A DNA stretch of 64,000 nt from Allosaccharopolyspora coralli (GTDB lineage: Bacteria > Actinomycetota > Actinomycetes > Mycobacteriales > Pseudonocardiaceae): assembly GCF_009664835.1 (NCBI RefSeq), contig NZ_CP045929.1, positions 992,001-1,056,000 of the forward strand, read 5' to 3'. Below are positions 16,495-23,896 of this stretch, one piece after another (positions within the stretch are counted from its first letter, which is position 1; every line of letters starts with the position of its first letter). A program made the position numbers and the translations under genes. The notes below the pieces were generated by a model. It was given only the letters and a program-made list of their open reading frames with translations, was not told the DNA's origin and searched no databases.

Positions 16495-18597
16495 ATGGCC
16501 GATCAACCGCGACGACTGCTGGAAGGACTCGACCCCGAGCAGCGGACGGCGGTGACGGCCCCTCGTGGTCCGGTGTGCGTGCTGGCCGGTGCGGGCACGG
16601 GCAAGACCCGCACCATCACGCATCGCATCGCCCACCTCGTCGAGCGCGGACTCGTCGCCCCGCAGCAAGTCCTCGCGGTCACCTTCACCGCCCGAGCGGC
16701 GGGGCAGATGCGCACGCGGCTACGGGAACTCGGTGCGGGCGGTGTTCAAGCGCAGACCTTCCACGCGGCGGCGTTCCGGCAGTTGCGGTACTTCTGGCCA
16801 CGGGTGCACGACACCGGCGTGTGGTCGCTGGTCGACAACAAGTACCGCTTCGTCATGAACGCGGCGAACCGGCTCGGCCTGTCGACGGAGAAGGACTCCG
16901 TGCGCGATCTGGCAGGCGAGATCGAGTGGGCGAAATCGTCGCTCATCGCCCCCGACCGGTATCCGTCCGCGGCGGCGAAGGCCGGGCGCTCAGCGCCCAC
17001 GGCGCCCGAGTCGGTGAGCAAGGTCTTCGCCGCCTACGAACAGCTCAAGACGCGTGCGGAGGCGCTGGACTTCGACGACCTGCTCCTGCACACCGCCGCG
17101 ATCCTGGAGGAACACCCCGAGGTCGCCGAGGAGTTCCGCAGCCGCTACCGCTCCTTCGTCGTCGACGAGTACCAGGACGTCAACCCGCTGCAGCAGCGCG
17201 TGCTCGACGCGTGGCTCGGCCCGCGCGACGACCTCACGGTCGTCGGCGACGCCAACCAGACGATCTACTCCTTCGCCGGGGCCGCACCGCAATGGTTGAT
17301 CGGGTTCCCGAGACGTTTCCCCGAGGCGACCGTGGTGCGCCTCGAACGCGACTACCGGTCGACGCCGCAGGTCGTGGCGCTCGCGAACCAGGTCATCGAC
17401 GCCGCCAGGGAGCGTCCCGCCGGTACTCGGCTGACACTCGTCGGCCAGCGACAGGACGGGCCGAAACCGGATTTCGCCGAGTTCGACGACGAGGTCTCCG
17501 AGGCGCAAGCGGTCGCGCACAAGATCGCCGCGCTCGCGCGGGACGGCACACCGCTCTCGGAGATCGCGGTGCTCTTCCGCGTCAACGCGCAGTCCGAGGT
17601 CTACGAGAAGGCGCTCGCCGACGCCGAGATTCCGTACCAGGTGCGTGGCGGTGAACGGTTCTTCGCGCGGACCGAGGTGCGGCGGGCGATGGCCGCTCTG
17701 CGGACGGCGGGATCCCGCGACGACCTCACGTCCGGCGACCTGTGCGGCAGCGTTCGCGCGGTTCTCGCCGAGGTCGGCCTCACCGACGAGCCGCCTGCCG
17801 GCGGTGCGGCTCGGGAACACTGGGAGTCGCTGATCGCCCTGGTGGAACTCGCCGAAGAACTCGTCGCCGCCGTGCCGGACGCGGACCTGGCGCACTACAA
17901 CGCGGAACTCGACGCACGCGCCGAGTCGCAGCATCCGCCGACGGTCGAGGGGGTGACGCTCGCGTCGTTGCACGCCGCGAAGGGGCTCGAGTGGGACGCG
18001 GTGTTCCTCGTCGGGCTCGTCGATGGCACCTTGCCCATCCAGTACGCCGACGGAGACGACGCGGCGATCGAAGAGGAACGGCGGCTGCTCTACGTCGGTG
18101 TGACGCGGGCGCGTGAGTTCCTGCGGTTGTCGTGGGCGCTGTCCCGGGGCGAAGGAGGCAAGCGGTTCCGGCGGCGGAGCCGGTTCGTCTACGCCCTCGT
18201 TCCCGACGACAGTCCGGCGGCCCTGCCTGCGCGCGTGCAGCAGCGGGAGGCCTCCCCGATGCGGTCGCAGGGGGGCGCCGTCACGCCGCGGTGTCGTACC
18301 TGCGAGACGAAACTGCTCGGGACCTTGGAGATCAAACTGGGGCGGTGCGGCCACTGCCCCTCCGATGTGGACGAAGGGCTGCTCGCCGAGCTCAAGGCGT
18401 GGCGCAGCGACCGTGCCCAACAGCTCCGGGTTCCCTCCTACGTGGTGTTCACGGATGCGACGCTGACGGCGATCGCCGAGCAGCGACCGTCCGACGAGGC
18501 CGCGTTGATCGCCATCTCGGGGATCGGCGGGACGAAGCTCGAACGCTTCGGCGCGGACGTCCTCTCGCTCGTTCGCGCCGAGCGATCGCGGCCCTGA
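16495..18597 (+). CDS. uvrD2: ATP-dependent DNA helicase UvrD2 (SF1, with HRDC)
   Basis: 700 residues from ATG 16495, with GAGG 9 bases upstream; the earlier ATG at 16486 is less well placed. Superfamily 1A helicase motifs are complete: GAGTGKTRT (Walker A), [12 protein letters not shown] (Walker B), [17 protein letters not shown] and a late [11 protein letters not shown]. The C-terminus carries a tetracysteine motif (CRTCET...RCGHCP) and an HRDC domain ending [19 protein letters not shown]. That combination and the length match mycobacterial UvrD2, a 3'-5' helicase that is essential there. It lies between nudC and whiB7, the conserved actinobacterial order. Confidence 0.95.
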   Translation: MADQPRRLLEGLDPEQRTAVTAPRGPVCVLAGAGTGKTRTITHRIAHLVERGLVAPQQVLAVTFTARAAGQMRTRLRELGAGGVQAQTFHAAAFRQLRYFWPRVHDTGVWSLVDNKYRFVMNAANRLGLSTEKDSVRDLAGEIEWAKSSLIAPDRYPSAAAKAGRSAPTAPESVSKVFAAYEQLKTRAEALDFDDLLLHTAAILEEHPEVAEEFRSRYRSFVVDEYQDVNPLQQRVLDAWLGPRDDLTVVGDANQTIYSFAGAAPQWLIGFPRRFPEATVVRLERDYRSTPQVVALANQVIDAARERPAGTRLTLVGQRQDGPKPDFAEFDDEVSEAQAVAHKIAALARDGTPLSEIAVLFRVNAQSEVYEKALADAEIPYQVRGGERFFARTEVRRAMAALRTAGSRDDLTSGDLCGSVRAVLAEVGLTDEPPAGGAAREHWESLIALVELAEELVAAVPDADLAHYNAELDARAESQHPPTVEGVTLASLHAAKGLEWDAVFLVGLVDGTLPIQYADGDDAAIEEERRLLYVGVTRAREFLRLSWALSRGEGGKRFRRRSRFVYALVPDDSPAALPARVQQREASPMRSQGGAVTPRCRTCETKLLGTLEIKLGRCGHCPSDVDEGLLAELKAWRSDRAQQLRVPSYVVFTDATLTAIAEQRPSDEAALIAISGIGGTKLERFGADVLSLVRAERSRP

Positions 18598-18651
18598 CCT
18601 GCGTCGGCACCGAGTCGCGAGAAAAATGTCCACCCGAATGCGGGGATCTGC

Positions 18652-18689
18652 AGAAATTCGGTTGCGGCGCCGGGTGCGCTGCACATAAT
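18652..18689 (+). promoter_or_regulatory. whiB7 promoter with AT-rich WhiB7 site
   Basis: TTGCGG at 18662-18667 (-35) and CATAAT at 18684-18689 (-10) are spaced 16 bp. The AT-rich block AGAAATT (18652-18658) lies 3 bp upstream of the -35. Known WhiB7-activated promoters have an AT-rich patch just upstream of the -35 that is contacted by the WhiB7 AT-hook, so this fits autoregulation. It implies a leader of about 350 nt before whiB7. Confidence 0.7.
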
Positions 18690-18757
18690 CTGCAAGCGTC
18701 CAGGTCGAGGCGCTTCACGCGCGTCGGCGCGTACGACCCCGAGGGGAGGTGGCCACA

Positions 18758-18931
18758 GTGATCAGCACGCAGATGCTCGTTACCCCTGGCCACCCGCTGA
18801 CCGGGGGTATCGAACTGCCGTACGCGCCGGCGGGGCCGAACGCGGCCGCCACGCGTCGCCGTGCGGGTTTCGCCGTCCCGACCGTGATCATCCCCGATGA
18901 TCGCCGGTCCGTCCTGGAACGAAGTCCATGA
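18758..18931 (+). CDS. Small upstream ORF in the whiB7 leader (57 residues)
   Basis: The GTG at 18758 is preceded by an excellent AGGGGAGG 8 bases upstream. It encodes VISTQMLVTPGHPL..., continuing through a Pro/Ala-rich middle (ELPYAPAGPNAAATRRR) to RRSVLERSP. The stop overlaps an ATG (ATGA) that opens a three-residue frame M-I-N-stop (18928-18939), ending 22 bases before the attenuator stem. Upstream ORFs that sense stalled translation are known to control whiB7 in other actinobacteria. This one is longer than the mycobacterial example, so it may be a regulatory leader peptide or a small protein with its own role. Confidence 0.6.
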   Translation: MISTQMLVTPGHPLTGGIELPYAPAGPNAAATRRRAGFAVPTVIIPDDRRSVLERSP

Positions 18932-18961
18932 TCAACTAATCTGGACTCGCCACGACTCCCA

Positions 18962-18995
18962 GGCCGCGGACCCGCATCGGGTTCGCGGCCTTTTT
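18962..18995 (+). terminator. Attenuator terminator of the whiB7 leader
   Basis: A 13-bp GC-rich stem (GGCCGCGGACCCG / CGGGTTCGCGGCC, one G-T pair) closes a CAT loop and is followed by TTTTT at 18991-18995. It sits between the upstream ORF and whiB7. The 3' arm GGGTTCGCG could instead pair with CGCGACCC at 19001-19008, and TGGACT (18942) with AGTCCA (19024), giving plausible antiterminator pairings. It fits the transcriptional attenuation known for whiB7. Confidence 0.8.
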
Positions 18996-19048
18996 GCGTT
19001 CGCGACCCGCTCGTCGCCCGAGAAGTCCAACCACTGGAGGAGAAGAAA

Positions 19049-19399
19049 TTGTTGACCACCGGCGTACCGATACAGCAAACCGGTGAACCCGATGTCCTCG
19101 GAGCGCTGCTCGACAGTGCCCCCGGGGTCGGCCAGGACCTGCCGTGCAGGCGGGACCCCGACCTGTGGTTCGCCGAGAGCCCGGCCGAACTGGAGCGCGC
19201 CAAGGCGCTGTGCGCGGACTGCCCGGTCCGTGCCGAGTGCCTCGCAGGGGCGCTGTCCCGCGCCGAGCCCTGGGGTGTCTGGGGCGGGGAGATCTTCGAG
19301 CGCGGCGCCGTCGTCGCTCGCAAACGGCCTCGTGGCCGTCCACGCAAGCACCCGGTCGACGCGACCGGTGGACGCGATCGCAAGGAGCAGGCCGCATGA
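19049..19399 (+). CDS. whiB7: Redox-responsive transcription factor WhiB7 (AT-hook)
   Basis: 116 residues from TTG 19049 (a second TTG follows directly), after GGAGGAGAAG. The four [4Fe-4S] cysteines are C33, C55, C58 and C64. The beta-turn motif GVWGG is at 76-80, and an AT-hook RGRP at 95-98 is followed by RKHP. The AT-hook and position next to uvrD2 and an ABC1 kinase gene identify WhiB7, which works with the housekeeping sigma factor to activate intrinsic antibiotic-resistance genes. The long leader with upstream ORF and attenuator supports induction by ribosome-targeting drugs. The gene overlaps the next small gene by 4 bases. Confidence 0.95.
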   Translation: MLTTGVPIQQTGEPDVLGALLDSAPGVGQDLPCRRDPDLWFAESPAELERAKALCADCPVRAECLAGALSRAEPWGVWGGEIFERGAVVARKRPRGRPRKHPVDATGGRDRKEQAA

Positions 19400-19620
19400 A
19401 CGACACCCGTGTCCTCGCCACCCGACCGTTCGCGTCCGCTCGACCGAGCACAGAGGAGCACTCCGTCATGATGATGCCGGAAGAGATGTCGAGAATTCGA
19501 CATCAGCAATTGCGACAAGAGGCCGACGAGCAACGGATGGCTCGTCGGTTGTGCGCGGGGAGGTGGTGGCGTCGGCTGGCGACGTACGCCGCTCGCCGCG
19601 CCGACCGCCTGCAACCCTAG
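19396..19620 (+). CDS. Small basic protein coupled to whiB7
   Basis: 74 residues. The ATG overlaps the whiB7 stop (ATGA). An internal start at 19468 (MMMPEEMSRIRHQQL) is possible and would give a 50-residue protein. The C-terminal half is an Arg/Gln-rich amphipathic helix (RIRHQQLRQEADEQRMARRL) followed by a basic tail. Similar small helical proteins are encoded elsewhere in actinobacteria, but no function is known. Coupling suggests co-expression with WhiB7. A family C hairpin follows 9 bases after the stop. Confidence 0.65.
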   Translation: MNDTRVLATRPFASARPSTEEHSVMMMPEEMSRIRHQQLRQEADEQRMARRLCAGRWWRRLATYAARRADRLQP

Positions 19621-19628
19621 AAACACGT

Positions 19629-19681
19629 GGTGCGAACGGCACTCTCGCCTCGTCTGCTGAGGCGAAAGTGCCGTTCGCACC
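19629..19681. repeat. Repeat family C hairpin, copy 2
   Basis: Stem GGTGCGAACGGCACT / AGTGCCGTTCGCACC with loop-proximal CTCGCCTCGTC...GGCGAA. It starts 9 bases after the stop of the whiB7-linked small gene and is probably the operon end. Same core as the copies at 4844 and 35075. Confidence 0.85.
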
Positions 19682-19701
19682 GCCGGGCATAGGGTGAGGG
19701 C

Positions 19702-20598
19702 GTGACTGGGCACGGCAACGGACACGGGCATGGGCACTCCCACGACGGGATGGACTGGAACGCCCGGCTCGACGATCTCCGCCACGCGGATCGCCTCGTC
19801 GAGCCCGAACGCGCGACGCTCGCCGAAGCGCTCGTGGGCGCGGACACGCGCTCCGTCGTCGAGATCGGTTGCGGGGCCGGTGGCATGGCCACGGCGCTGG
19901 CCGCTGCGATGGACCACCGTTCCCAGTCGACTCTGACCCTCGTCGATTCGGCACCTGAGTTGTTGGGGGCCGCCGAGAGCCACGTTCGCGACTCCGGCTC
20001 CTCCGTGGACGTCCGAACCGTGCTCTGGGACGCGGCCGGCGACGAGGTCCCGTCCGCGCTCGAACCTGCCGACCTCGTCTTCGCCGGGATGGTCGTGCAC
20101 CATCTACCGGACCAGGCCGCCGGACTCCGCCGACTCGCCGCGCTGGTCCGTCCCGGCGGCGCTCTCGCGATCGTCGAATCCGGGCTCCCGCAGCGGATCC
20201 TGCCGTGGGACGTCGGTGTCGGCGAACCGGGGCTCGAAGACCGGCTGTCCGGGTACCAGCAATCCTGGTTCCGCGAGATGCGGGCCGGCATCCACGGGTC
20301 GGTGCGGATGCCGATCGGTTGGTCCCGTGCACTCCGGGAGGCCGGGCTCGTCGACGTGCGCAGCTGGTCCTATCTCGTCGAGCGCCCGGCACCGGTTTCG
20401 GACCTGGTGATGCGCGCGGCGCTGCGCCGACTCCGCTTCCTGCGGGACTCCGCCGCGGAACACGGCACCGCCGACGATCTCGCCGCGGTCGACGCCCTGC
20501 TCGACGAGGACGGCCCGCACTACGTCGGTCACCGCGACGACCTGCACTACCTGCTGGCCGACACCGTGCACACCGGGCTCGCAGGGCGGGCGGGGTGA
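19702..20598 (+). CDS. Class I SAM-dependent methyltransferase, His-rich N-terminus
   Basis: 298 residues from GTG 19702. The SAM-binding motif I is VVEIGCGAGGMATALAAAM (about 53-71). Motif II is around TLVDSAPELLGAAE, and LVFAGMVVHHLPDQA is a motif IV-like loop. The first 17 residues (TGHGNGHGHGHSHDGMD) are almost all His/Gly, unusual for a methyltransferase and suggestive of metal binding. An ATG at 19750 region (MDWNARL) would remove them. The C-terminal half is helical. The substrate is unknown. It lies between the whiB7 operon and the ABC1 kinase gene on the opposite strand. Confidence 0.85.
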   Translation: MTGHGNGHGHGHSHDGMDWNARLDDLRHADRLVEPERATLAEALVGADTRSVVEIGCGAGGMATALAAAMDHRSQSTLTLVDSAPELLGAAESHVRDSGSSVDVRTVLWDAAGDEVPSALEPADLVFAGMVVHHLPDQAAGLRRLAALVRPGGALAIVESGLPQRILPWDVGVGEPGLEDRLSGYQQSWFREMRAGIHGSVRMPIGWSRALREAGLVDVRSWSYLVERPAPVSDLVMRAALRRLRFLRDSAAEHGTADDLAAVDALLDEDGPHYVGHRDDLHYLLADTVHTGLAGRAG

Positions 20599-20681
20599 TC
20601 TGGGTCGGTGGTTCCGCGGGGACACCGCACATCGGGGCGGCTGTGGGATCTCGACCGCATTCCTGCGCCCGCGCGGCCACT

Positions 20682-20799
20682 CAGAGGGCATTTGGGAACT
20701 GGCTTTTGTGCCCGTAGGGCATGGTCGCAAGTGACCAGCCTCGGCAGGGTGACGAGCCGGTACCGGACCCCCTACCCAAGTTCCACAATGCGCTCTCAG
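20682..20799 (+). repeat. Repeat family A, internally deleted copy 3
   Basis: 118 bp with both family A termini (CAGAGGGCATTTGGGAACTGG and TTCCACAATGCGCTCTCAG) and the GCCCGTAGGGCAT and GCCTCGGCAGGGTGA landmarks, but about 100 bp of the centre is missing. The terminal CTCTCAG again contains the stop codon (TCA on the plus strand) of the adjoining minus-strand gene. Confidence 0.85.
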
Positions 20800-22109
20800 T
20801 CCTCGGCGAACCCCGGCTGCCAGCGTTCGATGATGCTCTTGGCCGCGACCGTCGCGTCGAGCTGGCAGAGGATGCCGGTGGCGCCCAGCGTGACGCGGTG
20901 GATCAGCAAGTAGTCCGGCGGCAGGTTCAGCGCCCGACCGGTCCGGAAGTCCGGACTGCGCAGGTCGCCGACCCGCTCGGCCTGCCGCTGCATCCACCGT
21001 CGGGTGAAGTGGAACGTCTCGCTGCGGCACGGGTCCACGAACGGCCCCAGATACGCCTGGACGTCCTCGGCCCGGAGTTCGCTGTCGGCGTGCACGAACC
21101 GGTCCGCTCGCAACAGCTGCAGCAGCTCGTCGGCGCGGTCCTCCAACGCCAGCCGTAGCATCCGGCCCATGGTCGTGGGCAGGCCGTCGGGCAGGCGCGC
21201 GACCGCGCCGAAGTCGATCACCGCCAGCCTGCCGTCTTCCAGCATCAGGAAGTTGCCCGGATGGGGATCGGCGTGCAAGAGGCCCGATCGCGACGGCGAG
21301 GAGAAGTGGAACTCGGAGAGCAATCTGCCCGTCTCGTCCCGCTCGTCCTTGCTCCCGTCGGCGATGATCGACGCCAGTGACGTCCCGGTGACCCATTCGG
21401 TGACCATCACCTTCGGCGAGCTCGCGACGACCTTCGGAACGAACAGCTGCTCGTCGCCGTCGAAGGCCGCCGCGAACCCGCGCTGGTTGTCGGCTTCGGT
21501 CCGGTAGTCGAGCTCCTCGACCATGCGGTCCTGCAGCTCGGCGAGCAGCGGTCGAACCTCCGTACCCGGCGCCAGCGACTCGAACAGCCGAGAGAACCTG
21601 GTCAGCTGGCGCAGATCCGAGCGCAACGCCTCGTCGGCACCCGGGTACTGGATCTTCACCGCGACCGTGCGGCCGTCGTGCCAGACCGCCCGGTGCACCT
21701 GTCCGATGCTGGCCGCGGCGATCGGTGAGTCGTCGAACTCGGCGAACCGGTCTCGCCACGAGCGTCCGAGCTGTTCGGCCAGCACACGGTGCACGCTCGA
21801 CGGGGCCATCGGTGGGGCAGCGGACTGCAGTTTCGTCAGCGCTTCCCGGTACGGGCCCGCCATCTCGTCCGGCACCGCGGCCTCGAACACGCTGAGTGCC
21901 TGGCCGAACTTCATCGCGCCGCCCTTGAGCTGCCCGAGGACGGCGAACAGTTGCTCGGCTGTGCGCGCCGAGACGTCCGCGTTGATCTCGTCCGCGCTCT
22001 GCCCGCTGAGCCGTTTCCCCCAGCCCGCGGCGACTCGTCCCGCCATCCCCAACGGCAGGCTCGCGAGCTTCGCCGTGCGCTGGGCAGCCCGGCGGGGGAT
22101 GTCGGCCAC
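20796..22109 (-). CDS. ABC1/UbiB-family atypical kinase
   Basis: 437 residues from GTG 22109 (VADIPRRAAQRTAK). The family hallmarks are in order: KxGQ motif (GGAMKFGQALSVFE), alanine-rich loop (AAASIGQVHRA), ATP lysine (VAVKIQYPG), catalytic LLHADPHPGNF and metal-binding VIDFGAVARLP. It is the ortholog-position counterpart of Rv3197 next to WhiB7. Family members are ATPases/kinases tied to lipid or isoprenoid metabolism, and the mycobacterial relative has been linked to macrolide tolerance under WhiB7. It is on the opposite strand to whiB7 here, so any WhiB7 control would need its own promoter. Confidence 0.9.
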   Translation of the reverse strand: MADIPRRAAQRTAKLASLPLGMAGRVAAGWGKRLSGQSADEINADVSARTAEQLFAVLGQLKGGAMKFGQALSVFEAAVPDEMAGPYREALTKLQSAAPPMAPSSVHRVLAEQLGRSWRDRFAEFDDSPIAAASIGQVHRAVWHDGRTVAVKIQYPGADEALRSDLRQLTRFSRLFESLAPGTEVRPLLAELQDRMVEELDYRTEADNQRGFAAAFDGDEQLFVPKVVASSPKVMVTEWVTGTSLASIIADGSKDERDETGRLLSEFHFSSPSRSGLLHADPHPGNFLMLEDGRLAVIDFGAVARLPDGLPTTMGRMLRLALEDRADELLQLLRADRFVHADSELRAEDVQAYLGPFVDPCRSETFHFTRRWMQRQAERVGDLRSPDFRTGRALNLPPDYLLIHRVTLGATGILCQLDATVAAKSIIERWQPGFAED

Positions 22110-22314
22110 GGAAAGGCTCCTCTCGCACGCGGATCGGTACACCCCGTCGACACCCTGCCGGGGCGATCTTCGGGGTGCTGACGCACATGCTAGAGGTTTC
22201 CCGCGAGGCGCGGGGCGAGTTGATCGTGGAACGCGGAACCGCCGTGCGCAGCAGCGGACGAGCCGCATGTCCTGCGGTCACGAGGCGCCTGGCCATCAGC
22301 CCGGCGCACGAGTC

Positions 22315-22346
22315 CGCGGGTGGGCCACTCGGGCGGCCCACCCGCG
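22315..22346 (-). terminator. Hairpin after the DUF5679 gene
   Basis: CGCGGGTGGGCC / GGCCCACCCGCG, a perfect 12-bp stem with an 8-base loop, lies directly downstream of the minus-strand gene stopping at 22351. No strong T-tract is present, as is common for actinobacterial terminators. Confidence 0.6.
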
Positions 22347-22350
22347 CCGT

Positions 22351-22500
22351 TCAGGCCTTACCGAGGATCCGTGTCATCTTCGTGCCGCAGACCGGGCAGG
22401 TTCCCTTGGCCATGCGACGGCCGTTGGTCTCGGCGACCTCGCCGGAGAAGTCGCGCTTCTCCCGGCACTTCACGCAATAGCCGTTGTACGTCTCGGCCAC
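22351..22500 (-). CDS. DUF5679 zinc-ribbon microprotein
   Basis: 49 residues from GTG 22500, preceded by AGGAGGGG. It carries two CxxC pairs (YCVKCREKR and GTCPVCGTKM) separated by about 20 residues, a rubredoxin-like zinc ribbon. The ending TRILGKA is typical of the family. Such microproteins are widespread in actinobacteria and uncharacterised. It is transcribed toward the ABC1 kinase gene, about 240 bases upstream of that gene, with a hairpin in between. Confidence 0.85.
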   Translation of the reverse strand: MAETYNGYCVKCREKRDFSGEVAETNGRRMAKGTCPVCGTKMTRILGKA

Positions 22501-22728
22501 GGCGCCCCTCCTTCGTGTCGTGAATCTGCGACCGGTACGGACCGGGTCTGTGCCTGGCCGCGGTCGCGTTGTGAGGAACCGTACCCGTGGAGTAATCGAC
22601 ACGCAGGCGTGTGGGGCACGGCGTGTTCCGCTGAACGGAGCAACGAATGCGCGTTCGGTGCATCGCGGGCTGGGGTGAAGCTCACAGGGGGCCCCGAACG
22701 TCCGGGGCACCCGTTAAGGTCCCGTCTC

Positions 22729-23265
22729 GTGGCGGAACCTCAGGTCGAAGTGCGGCGGAGCAAGCGTCGGAAGCAGACCGTGAGTGCCTACCGGGACGGC
22801 GAAAAGGTGGTTGTCCTGCTGCCTGCCCGAATGAGTCGTGCGGAGGAAAAGCGCTGGGTAGCGGACATGCTGAGCCGCTTGCAGCGCAGTGAGACCAAGC
22901 GCCGCTCGCCCGCGCGGGCCTCGGACCAGGCGCTCGCCGAGCGGTGCCGTGAGCTCTCGGCGCGCTATCTCGACGGGACCGAACCCGAGTCCGTCCGCTG
23001 GGTGCCGCCGATGCGCACGCGCTGGGCGTCGTGCACCCCTGCCGACGGCAGCATCCGCATCAGCCGCCGTCTCCGAGATGTACCCGGATGGGTGCTCGAC
23101 TACGTGCTCGTGCACGAACTCGCGCACCTGTTGGTGCCGGGCCACGGCCCGGACTTCTGGGAATGGGTGACCGCCTACTCGAAGACCGAGCGGGCCATCG
23201 GTTATCTGGAGGGGCTCTCCGCCGCAGCGCACCTAGAACTGAGCCTCGACGACGACGAAGGCTGA
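22729..23265 (+). CDS. YgjP-like metallopeptidase (DUF45, M48-type fold)
   Basis: 178 residues from GTG 22729, divergent from the DUF5679 gene. The zinc site HELAH (YVLVHELAHLLVPGHGPDFW) has the downstream H typical of the DUF45/YgjP group, and the preceding RTRWASC motif also fits. There is no signal peptide, so it should be cytoplasmic. YgjP-like proteins often accompany restriction systems, but here the setting is the conserved Rv3193c-Rv3199c block. The substrate is unknown. Confidence 0.88.
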   Translation: MAEPQVEVRRSKRRKQTVSAYRDGEKVVVLLPARMSRAEEKRWVADMLSRLQRSETKRRSPARASDQALAERCRELSARYLDGTEPESVRWVPPMRTRWASCTPADGSIRISRRLRDVPGWVLDYVLVHELAHLLVPGHGPDFWEWVTAYSKTERAIGYLEGLSAAAHLELSLDDDEG

Positions 23266-23290
23266 GGTCTGTCTTTCAGTAGGTTTGTTA

Positions 23291-23412
23291 GGTGGTTCCG
23301 TGGCGGGACCTCAGCGCCCTCCTCGCTGCGGGATCGGTTTCTCGAGTAGCCACCTACGCAGCGAAACCGCTGTCCTCGCGAGGAGGGCGCTGAGAACCCG
23401 CGGGTGGTCCGG
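23291..23412 (+). repeat. Repeat family B, copy 1 (structured element)
   Basis: About 120 bp with nested pairing. Outer stem 23310-23326 / 23378-23394 is 17 perfect base pairs (left arm CTCAGCGCCCTCCTCGC). Then unpaired TGCGGGATC, inner stem GGTTTC / GAAACC, apical GTAG-CCAC-CTAC, and unpaired GCTGTCCTC. Flanks GGTGGTTCCG and AACCCGCGGGTGG are shared with copy 2 at 26642. The stems differ in sequence from copy 2 but keep pairing and length, whereas single-stranded segments are identical. Confidence 0.8.
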
Positions 23413-23467
23413 CTGCGTACCTGGTTGATCAGCGGCTGCGCCGCTACGACTCGAGGACGGGGCTCAT

Positions 23468-23896
23468 GCTGAGAGTGCAATAGGGGTACTGGCGTGTGTG
23501 CCCTGAGAAGCTGTCTGTGGTGGTGGTCACCTGCCGGTGTCCCAGTTTGCCGCTCGCGGCGTTGGGGTCGCCTCGAGTACCAGTACGTACGCAGCGGCGG
23601 CCCCGGCCTTGCGAGCGACAACCTGCAACGCCGGAGCTTCTCACCGTGCTCGGGCTGAGCACGCGAGACCATGCCCTGACGGGCATCAGAACAAGAGCAC
23701 AGACAAGCCCTTAGGGCACGCCTCATACGTGGTCAGCCTCGGCAGGGTGAGGGGCTCCGGCGTTCGGAGTTCGCGCCTCGTAAGGCAGGGCGTTCTCGCC
23801 GCGTACGCCTGGTACTCAAGAGGAGCTCAATGCCCGAGGCGCGAACTGGGGCGGCGATACCGGACCGCCTACCCCAGTTCCACAATGCCCTCTCAG
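23468..23896. repeat. Two abutting family A copies in opposite orientation
   Basis: 23690-23896 is a full plus-orientation copy ending TTCCACAATGCCCTCTCAG. 23468-23700 is a more diverged inverted copy beginning CTGAGAGTGCAATAG and sharing GCGGCGTTGGGGTC, GCCTTGCGAG and CAACGCCGGAGCTTCTCACC with copy 2. The right terminus supplies the stop codon (TCA) of the minus-strand DUF2342 gene. Together with the family B element this fills the 627-base gap after the YgjP-like gene; no gene is seen there. Confidence 0.8.

Noticed and set aside
14163-23890. Apparently conserved peptides (GHASxVxxLGRVRxSGVxSS type) encoded at several loci
   Set aside because: They come from family A repeats read in the same frame; similarity reflects repeated DNA, and frames are broken in other copies.
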